DNA from: Nocardioides renjunii
GTDB lineage: Bacteria > Actinomycetota > Actinomycetes > Propionibacteriales > Nocardioidaceae
Direction: 5' to 3'
DNA: 64,000 bases
NCBI RefSeq assembly: GCF_034661175.1
Contig: NZ_CP141058.1
Span: forward strand, 62,001 to 126,000
In this document: positions 56,449-64,000 of the stretch, piece after piece
Layout of the letters: each line of letters begins with the position of its first letter
How positions within the stretch are numbered: the stretch's first letter is position 1
The notes under the pieces: generated by a model
What the model was told of the DNA's origin: nothing
The model's input: only the letters and a program-made list of their open reading frames with translations
The model's database searches: none
Program-made: the position numbers and the translations under genes

Positions 56449-56466
56449 GGTTAACGATCGCTAACC
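56449..56466. promoter_or_regulatory. TetR operator copy 2 (GGTTAA-N6-CTAACC)
   Basis: GGTTAA, six bases (CGATCG), then CTAACC, ending seven bases before the carboxylase GTG. That spacing leaves no room for a Shine-Dalgarno leader, so the transcript is probably leaderless and the operator sits on the -10 region. Confidence 0.78.
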
Positions 56467-56473
56467 TGACCGG

Positions 56474-58087
56474 GTGTCCGAGCCCCTGAGCGCCACCCCG
56501 GCCCCTCCACCGGTCCCCGCCACGATGCGTGAGCTCGTCGACGACCTGCGTGCCCGGCTCGCGCGGGTCCGCCTCGGCGGCTCGGAGAGCGCCCGCCGCA
56601 AGCACACCGACCGCGGCAAGCTGCTGGCCCGCGACCGGGTCGACCGGCTGCTCGACCCCGGCAGCCCGTTCCTCGAGCTGGCGCCGCTGGCGGCGTACGG
56701 CATGTACGGCGCCGGAGCGGGCGGCGAGGCCGAGGACCACGCCGTCCCGTCCGCCGGCGTGGTCGCTGGGATCGGCCGCGTGTCCGGCCGGGAGTGCGTC
56801 GTGGTCGCCAACGACGCCACCGTCAAGGGCGGCACCTACTACCCGATGACGGTCAAGAAGCACCTGCGCGCCCAGACCATCGCCGCGGAGAACCACCTGC
56901 CCTGCATCTACCTCGTCGACTCCGGCGGGGCCTTCCTGCCCATGCAGGACGAGGTGTTCCCCGACCGCGAGCACTTCGGCCGGATCTTCTTCAACCAGGC
57001 GAACCTGTCCGCGCAGGGGATCCCCCAGATCGCCAGCGTCATGGGCTCGTGCACGGCCGGCGGCGCCTACGTGCCGGCGATGTCGGACGAGACGGTCATC
57101 GTGCGCAACCAGGGCACGATCTTCCTCGGCGGCCCGCCGCTGGTGAAGGCTGCCACCGGCGAGGTCGTGACGGCCGAGGACCTCGGCGGCGGCGACGTGC
57201 ACGCCCGGACGTCCGGGGTGGTCGACCACCTCGCCGAGGACGACGCCCACGCGCTCGCCATCGTCCGCTCGATCGTCGACACCCTGCCCGCCGTCCGCCC
57301 GGCCCGCGAGCCGGCCGCCGACGTCGAGGAGCCGCACGAGCCGCCGGAGTCGCTCTACGACGTCGTGCCGACCGACACCCGCACGCCGTACGACGTGCGC
57401 GAGGTCGTGCGGCGCGTGGTCGACGGCAGCCGGTTCCACGAGTTCAAGAAGCTCTACGGCGACACGCTGGTGTGCGGCTTCGCCCGGATCCACGGCTACG
57501 AGGTCGGCATCGTCGCCAACAACGGCATCCTGTTCAGCGAGTCGGCCCTCAAGGGCGCGCACTTCATCGAGCTGTGCAACCAGCGCGGGATCCCGCTGGT
57601 CTTCCTCCAGAACATCACCGGCTTCATGGTCGGGCGCGAGTACGAGAACAAGGGCATCGCCCGCGACGGCGCCAAGCTCGTCACCGCGGTCGCCTGCAGC
57701 GTCGTCCCGAAGTTCACCGTCGTCATCGGCGGCTCCTTCGGAGCCGGCAACTACGGCATGTGCGGGCGCGCCTACGACCCGCGCTTCCTGTGGATGTGGC
57801 CCAACGCGCGCATCTCGGTGATGGGCGGGGAGCAGGCCGCGTCTGTGCTGGCGACCGTCCGCAACGACACCCGCGGCGACCTCGAGGACGAGGCGGCCGT
57901 CGAGGCCTTCAAGGCCCCGATCCGCGAGCAGTACGAAACCCAGGGCTCGCCCTACTACGCCAGCGCGCGGCTGTGGGACGACGGGATCATCGACCCCGCC
58001 GACACCCGCCGGGTGCTGGGCATGGCGCTGGCGGCGACGTCGTACGTGCCCATCCCCGAGCCCCGCTACGGCATCTTCCGGATGTGA
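56474..58087 (+). CDS. Acyl-CoA carboxylase beta (carboxyltransferase) subunit, methylcrotonyl-CoA type
   Basis: Transfers carboxyl from biotin to the acyl-CoA, here most likely 3-methylcrotonyl-CoA in leucine breakdown. The 537-aa protein is a double crotonase-fold carboxyltransferase: N-half with [89 protein letters not shown] and [18 protein letters not shown]-half with [36 protein letters not shown] and [20 protein letters not shown]. The [12 protein letters not shown] and [13 protein letters not shown] segments are typical for MCCB/LiuB rather than propionyl-CoA carboxylase. Leaderless-looking GTG. It leads a three-gene operon. Confidence 0.92.
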   Translation: MSEPLSATPAPPPVPATMRELVDDLRARLARVRLGGSESARRKHTDRGKLLARDRVDRLLDPGSPFLELAPLAAYGMYGAGAGGEAEDHAVPSAGVVAGIGRVSGRECVVVANDATVKGGTYYPMTVKKHLRAQTIAAENHLPCIYLVDSGGAFLPMQDEVFPDREHFGRIFFNQANLSAQGIPQIASVMGSCTAGGAYVPAMSDETVIVRNQGTIFLGGPPLVKAATGEVVTAEDLGGGDVHARTSGVVDHLAEDDAHALAIVRSIVDTLPAVRPAREPAADVEEPHEPPESLYDVVPTDTRTPYDVREVVRRVVDGSRFHEFKKLYGDTLVCGFARIHGYEVGIVANNGILFSESALKGAHFIELCNQRGIPLVFLQNITGFMVGREYENKGIARDGAKLVTAVACSVVPKFTVVIGGSFGAGNYGMCGRAYDPRFLWMWPNARISVMGGEQAASVLATVRNDTRGDLEDEAAVEAFKAPIREQYETQGSPYYASARLWDDGIIDPADTRRVLGMALAATSYVPIPEPRYGIFRM

Positions 58088-58092
58088 GGACC

Positions 58093-59997
58093 ATGAACAC
58101 CGTCCTGATCGCCAACCGCGGCGAGATCGCGCTGCGGGTCATGCGCACCGCGCGCCGCCTCGGGTGGCGCACCGTCGCCATCCACACCGACCTCGACGCC
58201 GGCGCTCCGCACGTGCGGGCCGCCGACCTCGCGGTGCGGGTGGGGTCCTACCTCGACGTCAACGCGGTCGTCGCCGCGGCGCGGGACAGCGGCGCCGGCT
58301 ACGTCCACCCCGGCTACGGCTTCCTCTCCGAGCGGGCGCCGTTCGCCCGCGCGCTCGCCGAGGCCGGCATCACGCTGGTCGGCCCGTCCGCCGACGTGAT
58401 GGACGCGATGGGCCGCAAGGACGCCGCCCGCGAGGTCGCGACCGCGGCCGGGGTGCCGGTCGTGCCGTCGTACGCGCTCGAGGACGACCCCGCGACGTTC
58501 ACCTACCCCGTCCTGGTCAAGGCCGCGGCCGGCGGTGGCGGCAAGGGCATGCGGATCGTGCGGTCGGCGGCCGACTACGACGAGGCGTTCGCCGCCGCGC
58601 AGCGCGAGGCCCGCTCGTCCTTCGGCGACGACACCATCTTGGTGGAGACCTACGTCGAGTCCGGGCGCCACATCGAGGTGCAGGTGATGGGCGACGGCCA
58701 CGGACACGTCCTTCACTTCTTCGAGCGCGACTGCTCGACCCAGCGCCGCCACCAGAAGGTGCTGGAGGAGGCGCCCGCACCGACCATCAGCGACGAGCAG
58801 CGGGCCGCCATCACGTCCTCGGCCGTCGCGCTCGCTGCGCAGTGCGGCTACACCGGCGCCGGCACGGTCGAGTTCCTGCTCGACGACGCGACCGGCGAGT
58901 TCTACTTCCTCGAGATGAACACCCGGCTCCAGGTCGAGCACCCGGTCACCGAGGAGGTCGTCAGGGTGGCGGGCGAGCGGGTGGACCTCGTCGAGCTCCA
59001 GCTGCTCGTGGCGACCGGCGAGCCGCTGCCCTTCGGGCAGGACGAGATCAGCCTCGACGGCCACGCCGTCGAGGCCCGCGTCTACGCCGAGGACTCCTTC
59101 CACGGCTTCCTGCCGCAGGCCGGGCGCACGTCGATCGTGCGGTGGGCGTCCGGCGAGGGCGTCCGCGTCGACCACGCCCTCGAGCCCGAGCAGGAGGTCA
59201 GCACCTCCTACGACCCGATGCTCGGCAAGGTGATCGCCTGGGGCGCCGACCGCGAGGCCGCCCGCTCCACCCTCGTCGCCGCCCTCGAGGACACCGCCGT
59301 CCTCGGCATCACCACCAACACCGGCTTCCTGCGCACGCTCGCCGCCTCCGACGAGTTCCGCGACGCCTCGATCGACACCGCCTGGCTCGACCGGCACGAG
59401 GTCCCAGCGCCCGACGACGAGCTCGCCGTGGTGTTCGCGGCCTTCACCGAGGTGCTGCTCGACACGATGGGGCAGCAGGGGCCGTGGCAGGCCGACGGCT
59501 GGCGGATGGGAGCCGACCCCGCACCCGACACGGTCGTCCTGGGCGACGAGCCGGTGCTGGTCGACCGGCACCGCGACCGGGTGACGCGCGCCGGTCGCGA
59601 GCACGACGTACGCCTGGTGTCGGCGGCCGACCACACCGTCCACCTGCTCGTCGACGGCCGCGCCGAGCGCGCCGTGCTCAACGTGCAGCGCGACGTCGTC
59701 GAGGTCGTGCACCGGGGCCAGCGCTGGGTGTGGGTGCGGCCCGACCCGTTCGGCGACCACGCCGCCGCGGCCGGGGACGGCACCCTGCTCGCGCCCATGC
59801 CCGGCACCGTCCTCGCGGTGGGCGTCGCCGAGGGCCAGGCCGTGGCGGAGGGTGAGACGCTGGGGGTGATGGAGGCGATGAAGATGGAGCTCGCGCTCAA
59901 GGCGCCCTTCGCCGGCACCGTGACCACGGTCGGCGCCTCCGCCGGAGACCTCGTGAAGCTCGGCGCCGTCCTCTTCACGGTCGAGGCGGACGCATGA
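58093..59997 (+). CDS. Acyl-CoA carboxylase alpha subunit (biotin carboxylase plus biotin carrier), methylcrotonyl-CoA type
   Basis: ATP-dependent biotin carboxylation, 634 aa. The order is biotin carboxylase N-domain (VLIANRGEIALRVMRTARRLG), ATP-grasp (VKAAAGGGGKGMRIV, FYFLEMNTRLQVEHPVTEEV), C-domain (GHAVEARVYAEDSFHGFLPQAG), a central BT-like domain, and the biotinyl domain with VMEAMKMELAL, biotinylated Lys597. It starts 5 bp after the beta-subunit stop with a GAGGA ribosome binding site, and overlaps the HMG-CoA lyase gene start (ATGA). With those neighbours the substrate is most likely 3-methylcrotonyl-CoA. Confidence 0.93.
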   Translation: MNTVLIANRGEIALRVMRTARRLGWRTVAIHTDLDAGAPHVRAADLAVRVGSYLDVNAVVAAARDSGAGYVHPGYGFLSERAPFARALAEAGITLVGPSADVMDAMGRKDAAREVATAAGVPVVPSYALEDDPATFTYPVLVKAAAGGGGKGMRIVRSAADYDEAFAAAQREARSSFGDDTILVETYVESGRHIEVQVMGDGHGHVLHFFERDCSTQRRHQKVLEEAPAPTISDEQRAAITSSAVALAAQCGYTGAGTVEFLLDDATGEFYFLEMNTRLQVEHPVTEEVVRVAGERVDLVELQLLVATGEPLPFGQDEISLDGHAVEARVYAEDSFHGFLPQAGRTSIVRWASGEGVRVDHALEPEQEVSTSYDPMLGKVIAWGADREAARSTLVAALEDTAVLGITTNTGFLRTLAASDEFRDASIDTAWLDRHEVPAPDDELAVVFAAFTEVLLDTMGQQGPWQADGWRMGADPAPDTVVLGDEPVLVDRHRDRVTRAGREHDVRLVSAADHTVHLLVDGRAERAVLNVQRDVVEVVHRGQRWVWVRPDPFGDHAAAAGDGTLLAPMPGTVLAVGVAEGQAVAEGETLGVMEAMKMELALKAPFAGTVTTVGASAGDLVKLGAVLFTVEADA

Positions 59998-60926
59998 GCG
60001 ACCTCCCCATGACCGTGCGCGCCGACGGGCTCCCCGAGCGGGTCACGATCTACGAGGTCGGCCCCCGCGACGGCCTCCAGAACGAGCAGTCGGTCGTCCC
60101 GGTCGAGGTCAAGGCCGAGTTCGTACGACGCCTCGTCGCCGCCGGGCTGCCGATCGTCGAGGCCACCTCGTTCGTCCACCCGCGGTGGGTGCCGCAGCTC
60201 GCCGACGCCGCCGAGCTGATGGCCGACCTCGGCGAGGAGGGCCGGCACCTCCCCGTCCTCGTGCCCAACGAGCGTGGCCTCGACCGGGCCCTCGGGCTCG
60301 GGCTGGAGCACATCGCGATCTTCGGCAGCGCCACCGAGACCTTCGCGTCCAAGAACCTCAACCGCACCTTCGACGAGCAGTTCGCGATGTTCGAGCCGAC
60401 GGTCGCGCGGGCCCGCGAGGCCGGGATGGACGTCCGGGCCTACGTCTCGATGTGCTTCGGCGACCCCTGGGAGGGCGCGGTGCCGATCGAGCAGGTCGTC
60501 ACGGCCGGGACGCGGCTGCTCGACCTCGGCGCGAGCCAGCTCAGCCTCGGTGACACGATCGGCGTCGCGACCGCCGGGCACGTGCGGGCCCTCGTGGCCG
60601 CCTTCGCCGACGCCGGCGTCGGCACTGACCGGTTGGCGATGCACTTCCACGACACCTACGGCCAGGCGCTCGCCAACACGTTCTCGGCGCTGCAGGCCGG
60701 CATCACGACCTTCGACGCCAGCGCGGGCGGGCTCGGCGGCTGCCCCTACGCCAAGTCGGCCACCGGCAACCTCGCGACCGAGGACCTGGTGTGGATGCTC
60801 ACCGGGCTCGGGATCGAGCACGGGGTCGACCTCGACGCCGTCGTCGCCACCAGCGTGTGGATGGCCGGCCGCCTGGGTCGCCCCAGCCCCAGCGCCGTCG
60901 TACGAGCCCTCGGGTCCGCGGGGTAG
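59994..60926 (+). CDS. Hydroxymethylglutaryl-CoA lyase
   Basis: Splits HMG-CoA into acetyl-CoA and acetoacetate, last step of leucine catabolism. The 310-aa TIM-barrel enzyme has EVGPRDGLQNE (metal and catalytic Arg/Asp), SFVHPRWVPQLADAAELM, a SMCFGDPWEG segment, MHFHDTYGQALAN (metal His ligands) and GGLGGCPYAKSATGNLATEDLVWML with the conserved cysteine loop. Overlaps the alpha-subunit stop (ATGA). Enoyl-CoA hydratase (methylglutaconyl) and isovaleryl-CoA dehydrogenase, the other pathway members, are not in the window. Confidence 0.94.
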   Translation: MSDLPMTVRADGLPERVTIYEVGPRDGLQNEQSVVPVEVKAEFVRRLVAAGLPIVEATSFVHPRWVPQLADAAELMADLGEEGRHLPVLVPNERGLDRALGLGLEHIAIFGSATETFASKNLNRTFDEQFAMFEPTVARAREAGMDVRAYVSMCFGDPWEGAVPIEQVVTAGTRLLDLGASQLSLGDTIGVATAGHVRALVAAFADAGVGTDRLAMHFHDTYGQALANTFSALQAGITTFDASAGGLGGCPYAKSATGNLATEDLVWMLTGLGIEHGVDLDAVVATSVWMAGRLGRPSPSAVVRALGSAG

Positions 60927-61007
60927 TCCGGTGGCGAACGGTCGCCCGAGGCGCCAGTCGACGACCGGTTCCCACTGGACGACCCCGACTCGGGCACAAT
61001 CAGCGCC

Positions 61008-62093
61008 ATGAGCCGCGTCGTCCACCTCCACATCGGCGCCCCCAAGACCGGCACGACCTACCTGCAGGACCGCCTGATGCTCAACGCGGCCTCGCTCGCG
61101 CGGCACGGCATCGTCATCCCGTCGCCGCGCGCCGGCCGGTCCGACATGTTCCACTTCCGCGCCGCGCTCGACCTGCTCGACCAGGACTGGGGCGGCGCCC
61201 CCGGGCACGCCAAGGGCTCGTGGGACGCGATGGTGAAGCGGGTCAACCGCTCCGACGGCAACGTGGTGATCAGCCACGAGATCCTGGCCGGCGCCAAGCC
61301 CGACAAGATCGCGAAGGCGATGAACGACCTGGCCGGCAACGAGGTCCACGTCGTCTACTCCGCGCGCGACCTGGGCCGCCAGCTGCCGGCGGCGTGGCAG
61401 GAGTCGATCAAGCAGGGCCGCAAGTGGCCCTTCCGCCGCTTCCTCACCAAGGTCGAGCGCGGGCAGACGTGGTTCTTCAACGCCATGGACCTGCCGCGGG
61501 TGCTGTCGCAGTGGGGCGCCAAGCTGCCGCCCGAGCGCCTCCACGTCGTCACCGTCCCCCACGACCGCGGCCCCAACGGCGACGAGCTCTGGCTGCGCTT
61601 CTGCCGGGCCTTCGGCATCGACCCGGCCTGGGCGCCGCTCGACTCCGAGCGCGACAACCGCTCCCTCGGCATCGCCGAGACCTCCCTGCTGCGCAAGCTC
61701 AACCGCCGCCTCGAGCTGGGCGTGTGGCGCGAGCCGGCCTACGACAACCTCATCCGCGAGGTCCTCGCGCAGGAGGTGCTGGTCTCCCGCACGGCCATCC
61801 CGGTGCGGCTGCCCCCCGAGCGCTACGACTTCGCCGAGGAGCGCGCCCAGGTGTGGATCGACTGGATCAAGGGCAGCGGCGTCGACGTGGTCGGCGACGT
61901 CGAGGACCTGCGCCCGCGCCGTCCCGATGAGGACGAGAAGTGGCGCAACCCCGATCGCGTGCGCGCCAAGCTCGAGCTCGGCGCGGCGCTCGACGCGCTC
62001 ACCGTGATGACGCAGGAGGCCGCCAACCGCGCCTCCGCCGACACGGTGGGCGGCCGGCTCCGCGAGACCGCGCGTCGGCTGCGCGACCGTTGA
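61008..62093 (+). CDS. Sulfotransferase-like protein, copy 1
   Basis: Predicted PAPS-dependent sulfotransferase (or related transferase) of 361 aa, no signal peptide. The N-terminus HLHIGAPKTGTTYLQ (residues 6-20) is a 5'-phosphosulfate-binding loop (PKTGTTxLQ), and VVYSARDLGRQLPAAWQESIK carries the SxRD 3'-phosphate-binding element. The rest (WFFNAMDLPRVLSQWGAKLPPERLHVVTVPH and on) closely matches copy 2 at 63304. The acceptor is unknown; cell-surface polysaccharides or lipids are common. It overlaps the next gene (TTGA) and leads a three-gene chain. Confidence 0.82.
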   Translation: MSRVVHLHIGAPKTGTTYLQDRLMLNAASLARHGIVIPSPRAGRSDMFHFRAALDLLDQDWGGAPGHAKGSWDAMVKRVNRSDGNVVISHEILAGAKPDKIAKAMNDLAGNEVHVVYSARDLGRQLPAAWQESIKQGRKWPFRRFLTKVERGQTWFFNAMDLPRVLSQWGAKLPPERLHVVTVPHDRGPNGDELWLRFCRAFGIDPAWAPLDSERDNRSLGIAETSLLRKLNRRLELGVWREPAYDNLIREVLAQEVLVSRTAIPVRLPPERYDFAEERAQVWIDWIKGSGVDVVGDVEDLRPRRPDEDEKWRNPDRVRAKLELGAALDALTVMTQEAANRASADTVGGRLRETARRLRDR

Positions 62094-63307
62094 CCACGTC
62101 GACCGCGCCCGCACACGGCTGGGTCGCCCACCTGCGCGCCGGCGGTACGACGCCGTGGCTGGCGTGGCCCGGACGTGCGGACGCGGCCGGCCCGGACCGC
62201 GGCGGCCCGGAGGGGGCTCGGCTCCCGGGCGCCCAGCAGCTCGAGCTGCTGCGCCGCGTCAACCTCGCCGTGGCATCGGGCGTCCCGGCCCGGCGTGACG
62301 ACGCCTTCCGCGCCCGCCTCGCGGACCGGGTCCTCACCACGACCGCGGCGGGCCGGGGCAAGGCGGACCTCCCGCTCGTCGGCCTCCCGGTGTCCTCGTT
62401 CGGCGCGCAGCCGGTCGACCCCGCGACGGTCAGCGCGCACGAGCTGCTCCGCGTCGCGAGCGTGCTGGTCGCCGACGACCTGGTGGCCCTCGGTCCCGAC
62501 CCGGTCCGCACGCGGTGGGCGCGGCCGTGGCGGCGGAGGTTCCGGCTGGTCGGGGACCCCCTGGTCACCACGGCGGCCCGTGAGCACCTGGTGGGGCGAG
62601 GCCGCCCGGAGGGTGGGCCGCGACCGTTCGTCGTCGCGGTCGGCGCCCCCCTCGACGTGATGCTGGCGCACGCCTGGGCGCAACGGTGCTTCGAGCACGG
62701 CTCCCGGCCCTGGGGCGACTGGCTGCGCTACTGGCGGGAGCGCGACCAGCTCCCGCCGCGGGTGGACCTCGACGACTCCGTGCACCGCTGGGGCGGGCGC
62801 CGGCCCTACGTGCGGGTCGTCACCGACCTCGAGCAGCTGCCCCGCCAGCTCGGCGTACGCCACCTGCCCCAGGTCCGCGTGCCGGGGGCCGAGCAGGCCG
62901 AGCTCGGACGGCGGGTGGCCTCCGTGGTGGGACTGCGGGCGCCGGTCGCCGAGCGTCCCGCCCTCATGCGGACCCTCCAGCGCCGGATCCCGGACACCGG
63001 CGCCGCACCGGTCGGCCTGCCCGATCGTGAGCGCGCATGGGTCGCGTCGTCCGCGGCCCGGCTGACCCGCCGGCTGACCCGCGCTGGCTACCCTGTCGTC
63101 GGCGACCTCGCCGACCTCGCGCCCCGCGCGGTGCCGTCCGCCACCCCGAGCGGCGTCGTCGACGACGACCGGGTCCTCGACCTGGCGATCAGGATGGTCG
63201 TCGACCCGACGTGGCGCGAGCGGGCCGCACGACAGGCGACGAGCCAGGCAGAGGGCACGGCAGAGGACACGGCAGAGGGCACGGCAGAGAGGCAGGTGGA
63301 GCGGTGA
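62090..63307 (+). CDS. Sulfotransferase-related protein without the PAPS loop
   Basis: A 405-aa protein of uncertain function between the two sulfotransferase-like genes. The TTG start (TTGA overlap with copy 1) is inferred from the overlap. There is no PKTGTTYLQ loop; the N-terminus reads HGWVAHLRAGGTTPWLAWPG. Parts resemble the flanking proteins: FVVAVGAPLDVMLAHAWAQRCFEHGSRPWGDWLRYW sits where copy 1 has the RDLGRQLPAAWQ helix, and RAWVASSAARLTRRLTRAGYPVVGDLADLAP parallels copy 1 RAQVWIDWIKGSGVDVVGDVEDLRP. It is probably a diverged, possibly inactive or regulatory paralog. A C-terminal AEGTAEDTAEGTAE repeat is low-complexity. The stop overlaps the next GTG. Confidence 0.6.
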   Translation: MTTSTAPAHGWVAHLRAGGTTPWLAWPGRADAAGPDRGGPEGARLPGAQQLELLRRVNLAVASGVPARRDDAFRARLADRVLTTTAAGRGKADLPLVGLPVSSFGAQPVDPATVSAHELLRVASVLVADDLVALGPDPVRTRWARPWRRRFRLVGDPLVTTAAREHLVGRGRPEGGPRPFVVAVGAPLDVMLAHAWAQRCFEHGSRPWGDWLRYWRERDQLPPRVDLDDSVHRWGGRRPYVRVVTDLEQLPRQLGVRHLPQVRVPGAEQAELGRRVASVVGLRAPVAERPALMRTLQRRIPDTGAAPVGLPDRERAWVASSAARLTRRLTRAGYPVVGDLADLAPRAVPSATPSGVVDDDRVLDLAIRMVVDPTWRERAARQATSQAEGTAEDTAEGTAERQVER

Positions 63308-64000
63308 GCAGGCGAGTGCTGCTGCACGTGGGCTGCCCCAAGACCGGCACGTCCTACCTGCAGGACGTGCTGTTCCGCAACCAGTCCGTGCTGCGCGAGC
63401 ACGACATCCTCTATCCCGCCGACCGCTTCGACGCGCACTTCCTCGCCGCGCTGGACCTGATGACGCTGCCGTGGGGCGGCATCGAGACCGAGGCGGTCGG
63501 CGCGTGGGACCGGCTCGCCGACGAGGTGCGTGCGTGGCACGGCACCTCGATCATCAGCCACGAGATCTTCGCGCGGGCCACCCCGACGCAGGTCGAGCGC
63601 GCGCTCGCCTCGCTGGGGGACGCCGAGGTCCACCTCGTCCTGTCGGTGCGCGACCTGGTCCGCCAGATCCCCGCCGAGTGGCAGGAGAACGTCAAGCACC
63701 GCAGCCACATCACCTACGCCAAGTTCCTCCGCACCATCCGCGACCCGGCCCGCGAGTCCCGCATCGGGTCGTGGTTCTGGGCAGTGCAGGAGATCCCGGA
63801 CATCCTGGAACGCTGGGGCGGCTCGCTCCCCCCGGAGCGGGTGCACCTGGTCACCCTGCCGCCCTCGGGCTCGGACCGCGGTGAGCTGTGGCGCCGCTTC
63901 TCGCGCACCTTCGGCCTCGACGACCTCCCGCTCGACCTCACCGCCGAGCGGGAGAACCCGTCCCTCGGCGTGCCGGAGATCTCGCTGCTGCGCAGCATCA
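63304..64000 (+). CDS. Sulfotransferase-like protein, copy 2 (3' end outside window)
   Basis: The first 232 codons of a paralog of copy 1: LLHVGCPKTGTSYLQ (residues 6-20, phosphosulfate loop), SIISHEIFARA, LVLSVRDLVRQIPAEWQENVK (SxRD element), ILERWGGSLPPERVHLVTLPP and LTAERENPSLGVPEISLLR. Similar layout and residues across the whole visible length point to a duplication of the 61008 gene. The GTG overlaps the previous stop (GTGA). The frame is open to the window edge. Confidence 0.8.
   Translation, partial: MSRRVLLHVGCPKTGTSYLQDVLFRNQSVLREHDILYPADRFDAHFLAALDLMTLPWGGIETEAVGAWDRLADEVRAWHGTSIISHEIFARATPTQVERALASLGDAEVHLVLSVRDLVRQIPAEWQENVKHRSHITYAKFLRTIRDPARESRIGSWFWAVQEIPDILERWGGSLPPERVHLVTLPPSGSDRGELWRRFSRTFGLDDLPLDLTAERENPSLGVPEISLLRSI

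Overview
This is a 64 kb chromosomal window from a very high-GC actinobacterium, most like Nocardioides or another member of the Nocardioidaceae (inference from gene content and protein style). The main evidence is a complete Actinobacteria-type Ser/Thr kinase and cell-wall cluster (fhaA-fhaB-pstP-rodA-pbpA-pknA-pknB), a polyphosphate glucokinase, many GTG starts and 1-8 nt gene overlaps. I see no prophage, insertion sequence, CRISPR array or rRNA. Most of the window is ordinary, densely packed housekeeping and accessory metabolism.

Layout. (1) 1-8913: tail of a DUF881 gene facing a seven-gene minus-strand operon for growth and division control. (2) 9135-15764: tRNA-Leu(CAG) with a strong terminator, a NudK-like Nudix hydrolase, a DeoR-type regulator, a secreted GH15 glucoamylase, and a tightly overlapping nitroreductase / glutathione peroxidase / secreted beta-helix set. 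(3) 15761-18602: a four-gene minus-strand set coding an ATP-grasp glutathionylspermidine-synthase-like ligase, a DUF350 membrane protein, an Asp-rich lipoprotein and a two-TM potassium channel. This resembles the yjfLMC neighbourhood of E. coli, is biochemically unsolved, and is the best candidate here for a poorly described system. (4) 18742-23879: malic enzyme, a repeat-rich intergenic region, an MMPL exporter divergent from its MarR regulator, and polyphosphate glucokinase.

(5) 23991-35856 is a complete selenium and formate module. selC (tRNA-Sec), selA and selB lie on the minus strand; selD, a selenocysteine-containing formate dehydrogenase alpha subunit (in-frame UGA at 29743-29745 followed by a bacterial SECIS hairpin), its iron-sulfur and membrane subunits, and an oxalate/formate-type MFS carrier lie on the plus strand. 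Naive gene calling would split the alpha subunit in two and could miss the tRNA. (6) 35892-46339: a ferritin-like diiron protein, a DHA2 transporter, an M15 peptidase lipoprotein, a quinone reductase, a secreted unknown protein, an M13 metallopeptidase, a ComB-like phosphatase and an SGNH esterase. (7) 46405-55077: RecQ with a C-terminal phosphoribosyltransferase-like domain, an MFS exporter, an M19 dipeptidase, and an overlapping SNF2 helicase / SWIM zinc-finger pair.

(8) 55204-60926: ferritin, then a TetR regulator divergent from a leucine-degradation operon (acyl-CoA carboxylase beta and alpha subunits, HMG-CoA lyase), with two matching operators between them. (9) 61008-64000: two paralogous sulfotransferase-like genes flank a related-looking gene that lacks the sulfate-donor binding motif; the last gene runs off the window.

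Protein identities come from recognising motifs and family sequence by eye; no database search was run. Start sites were set from overlaps, ribosome binding sites and family N-termini, and are marked where uncertain.
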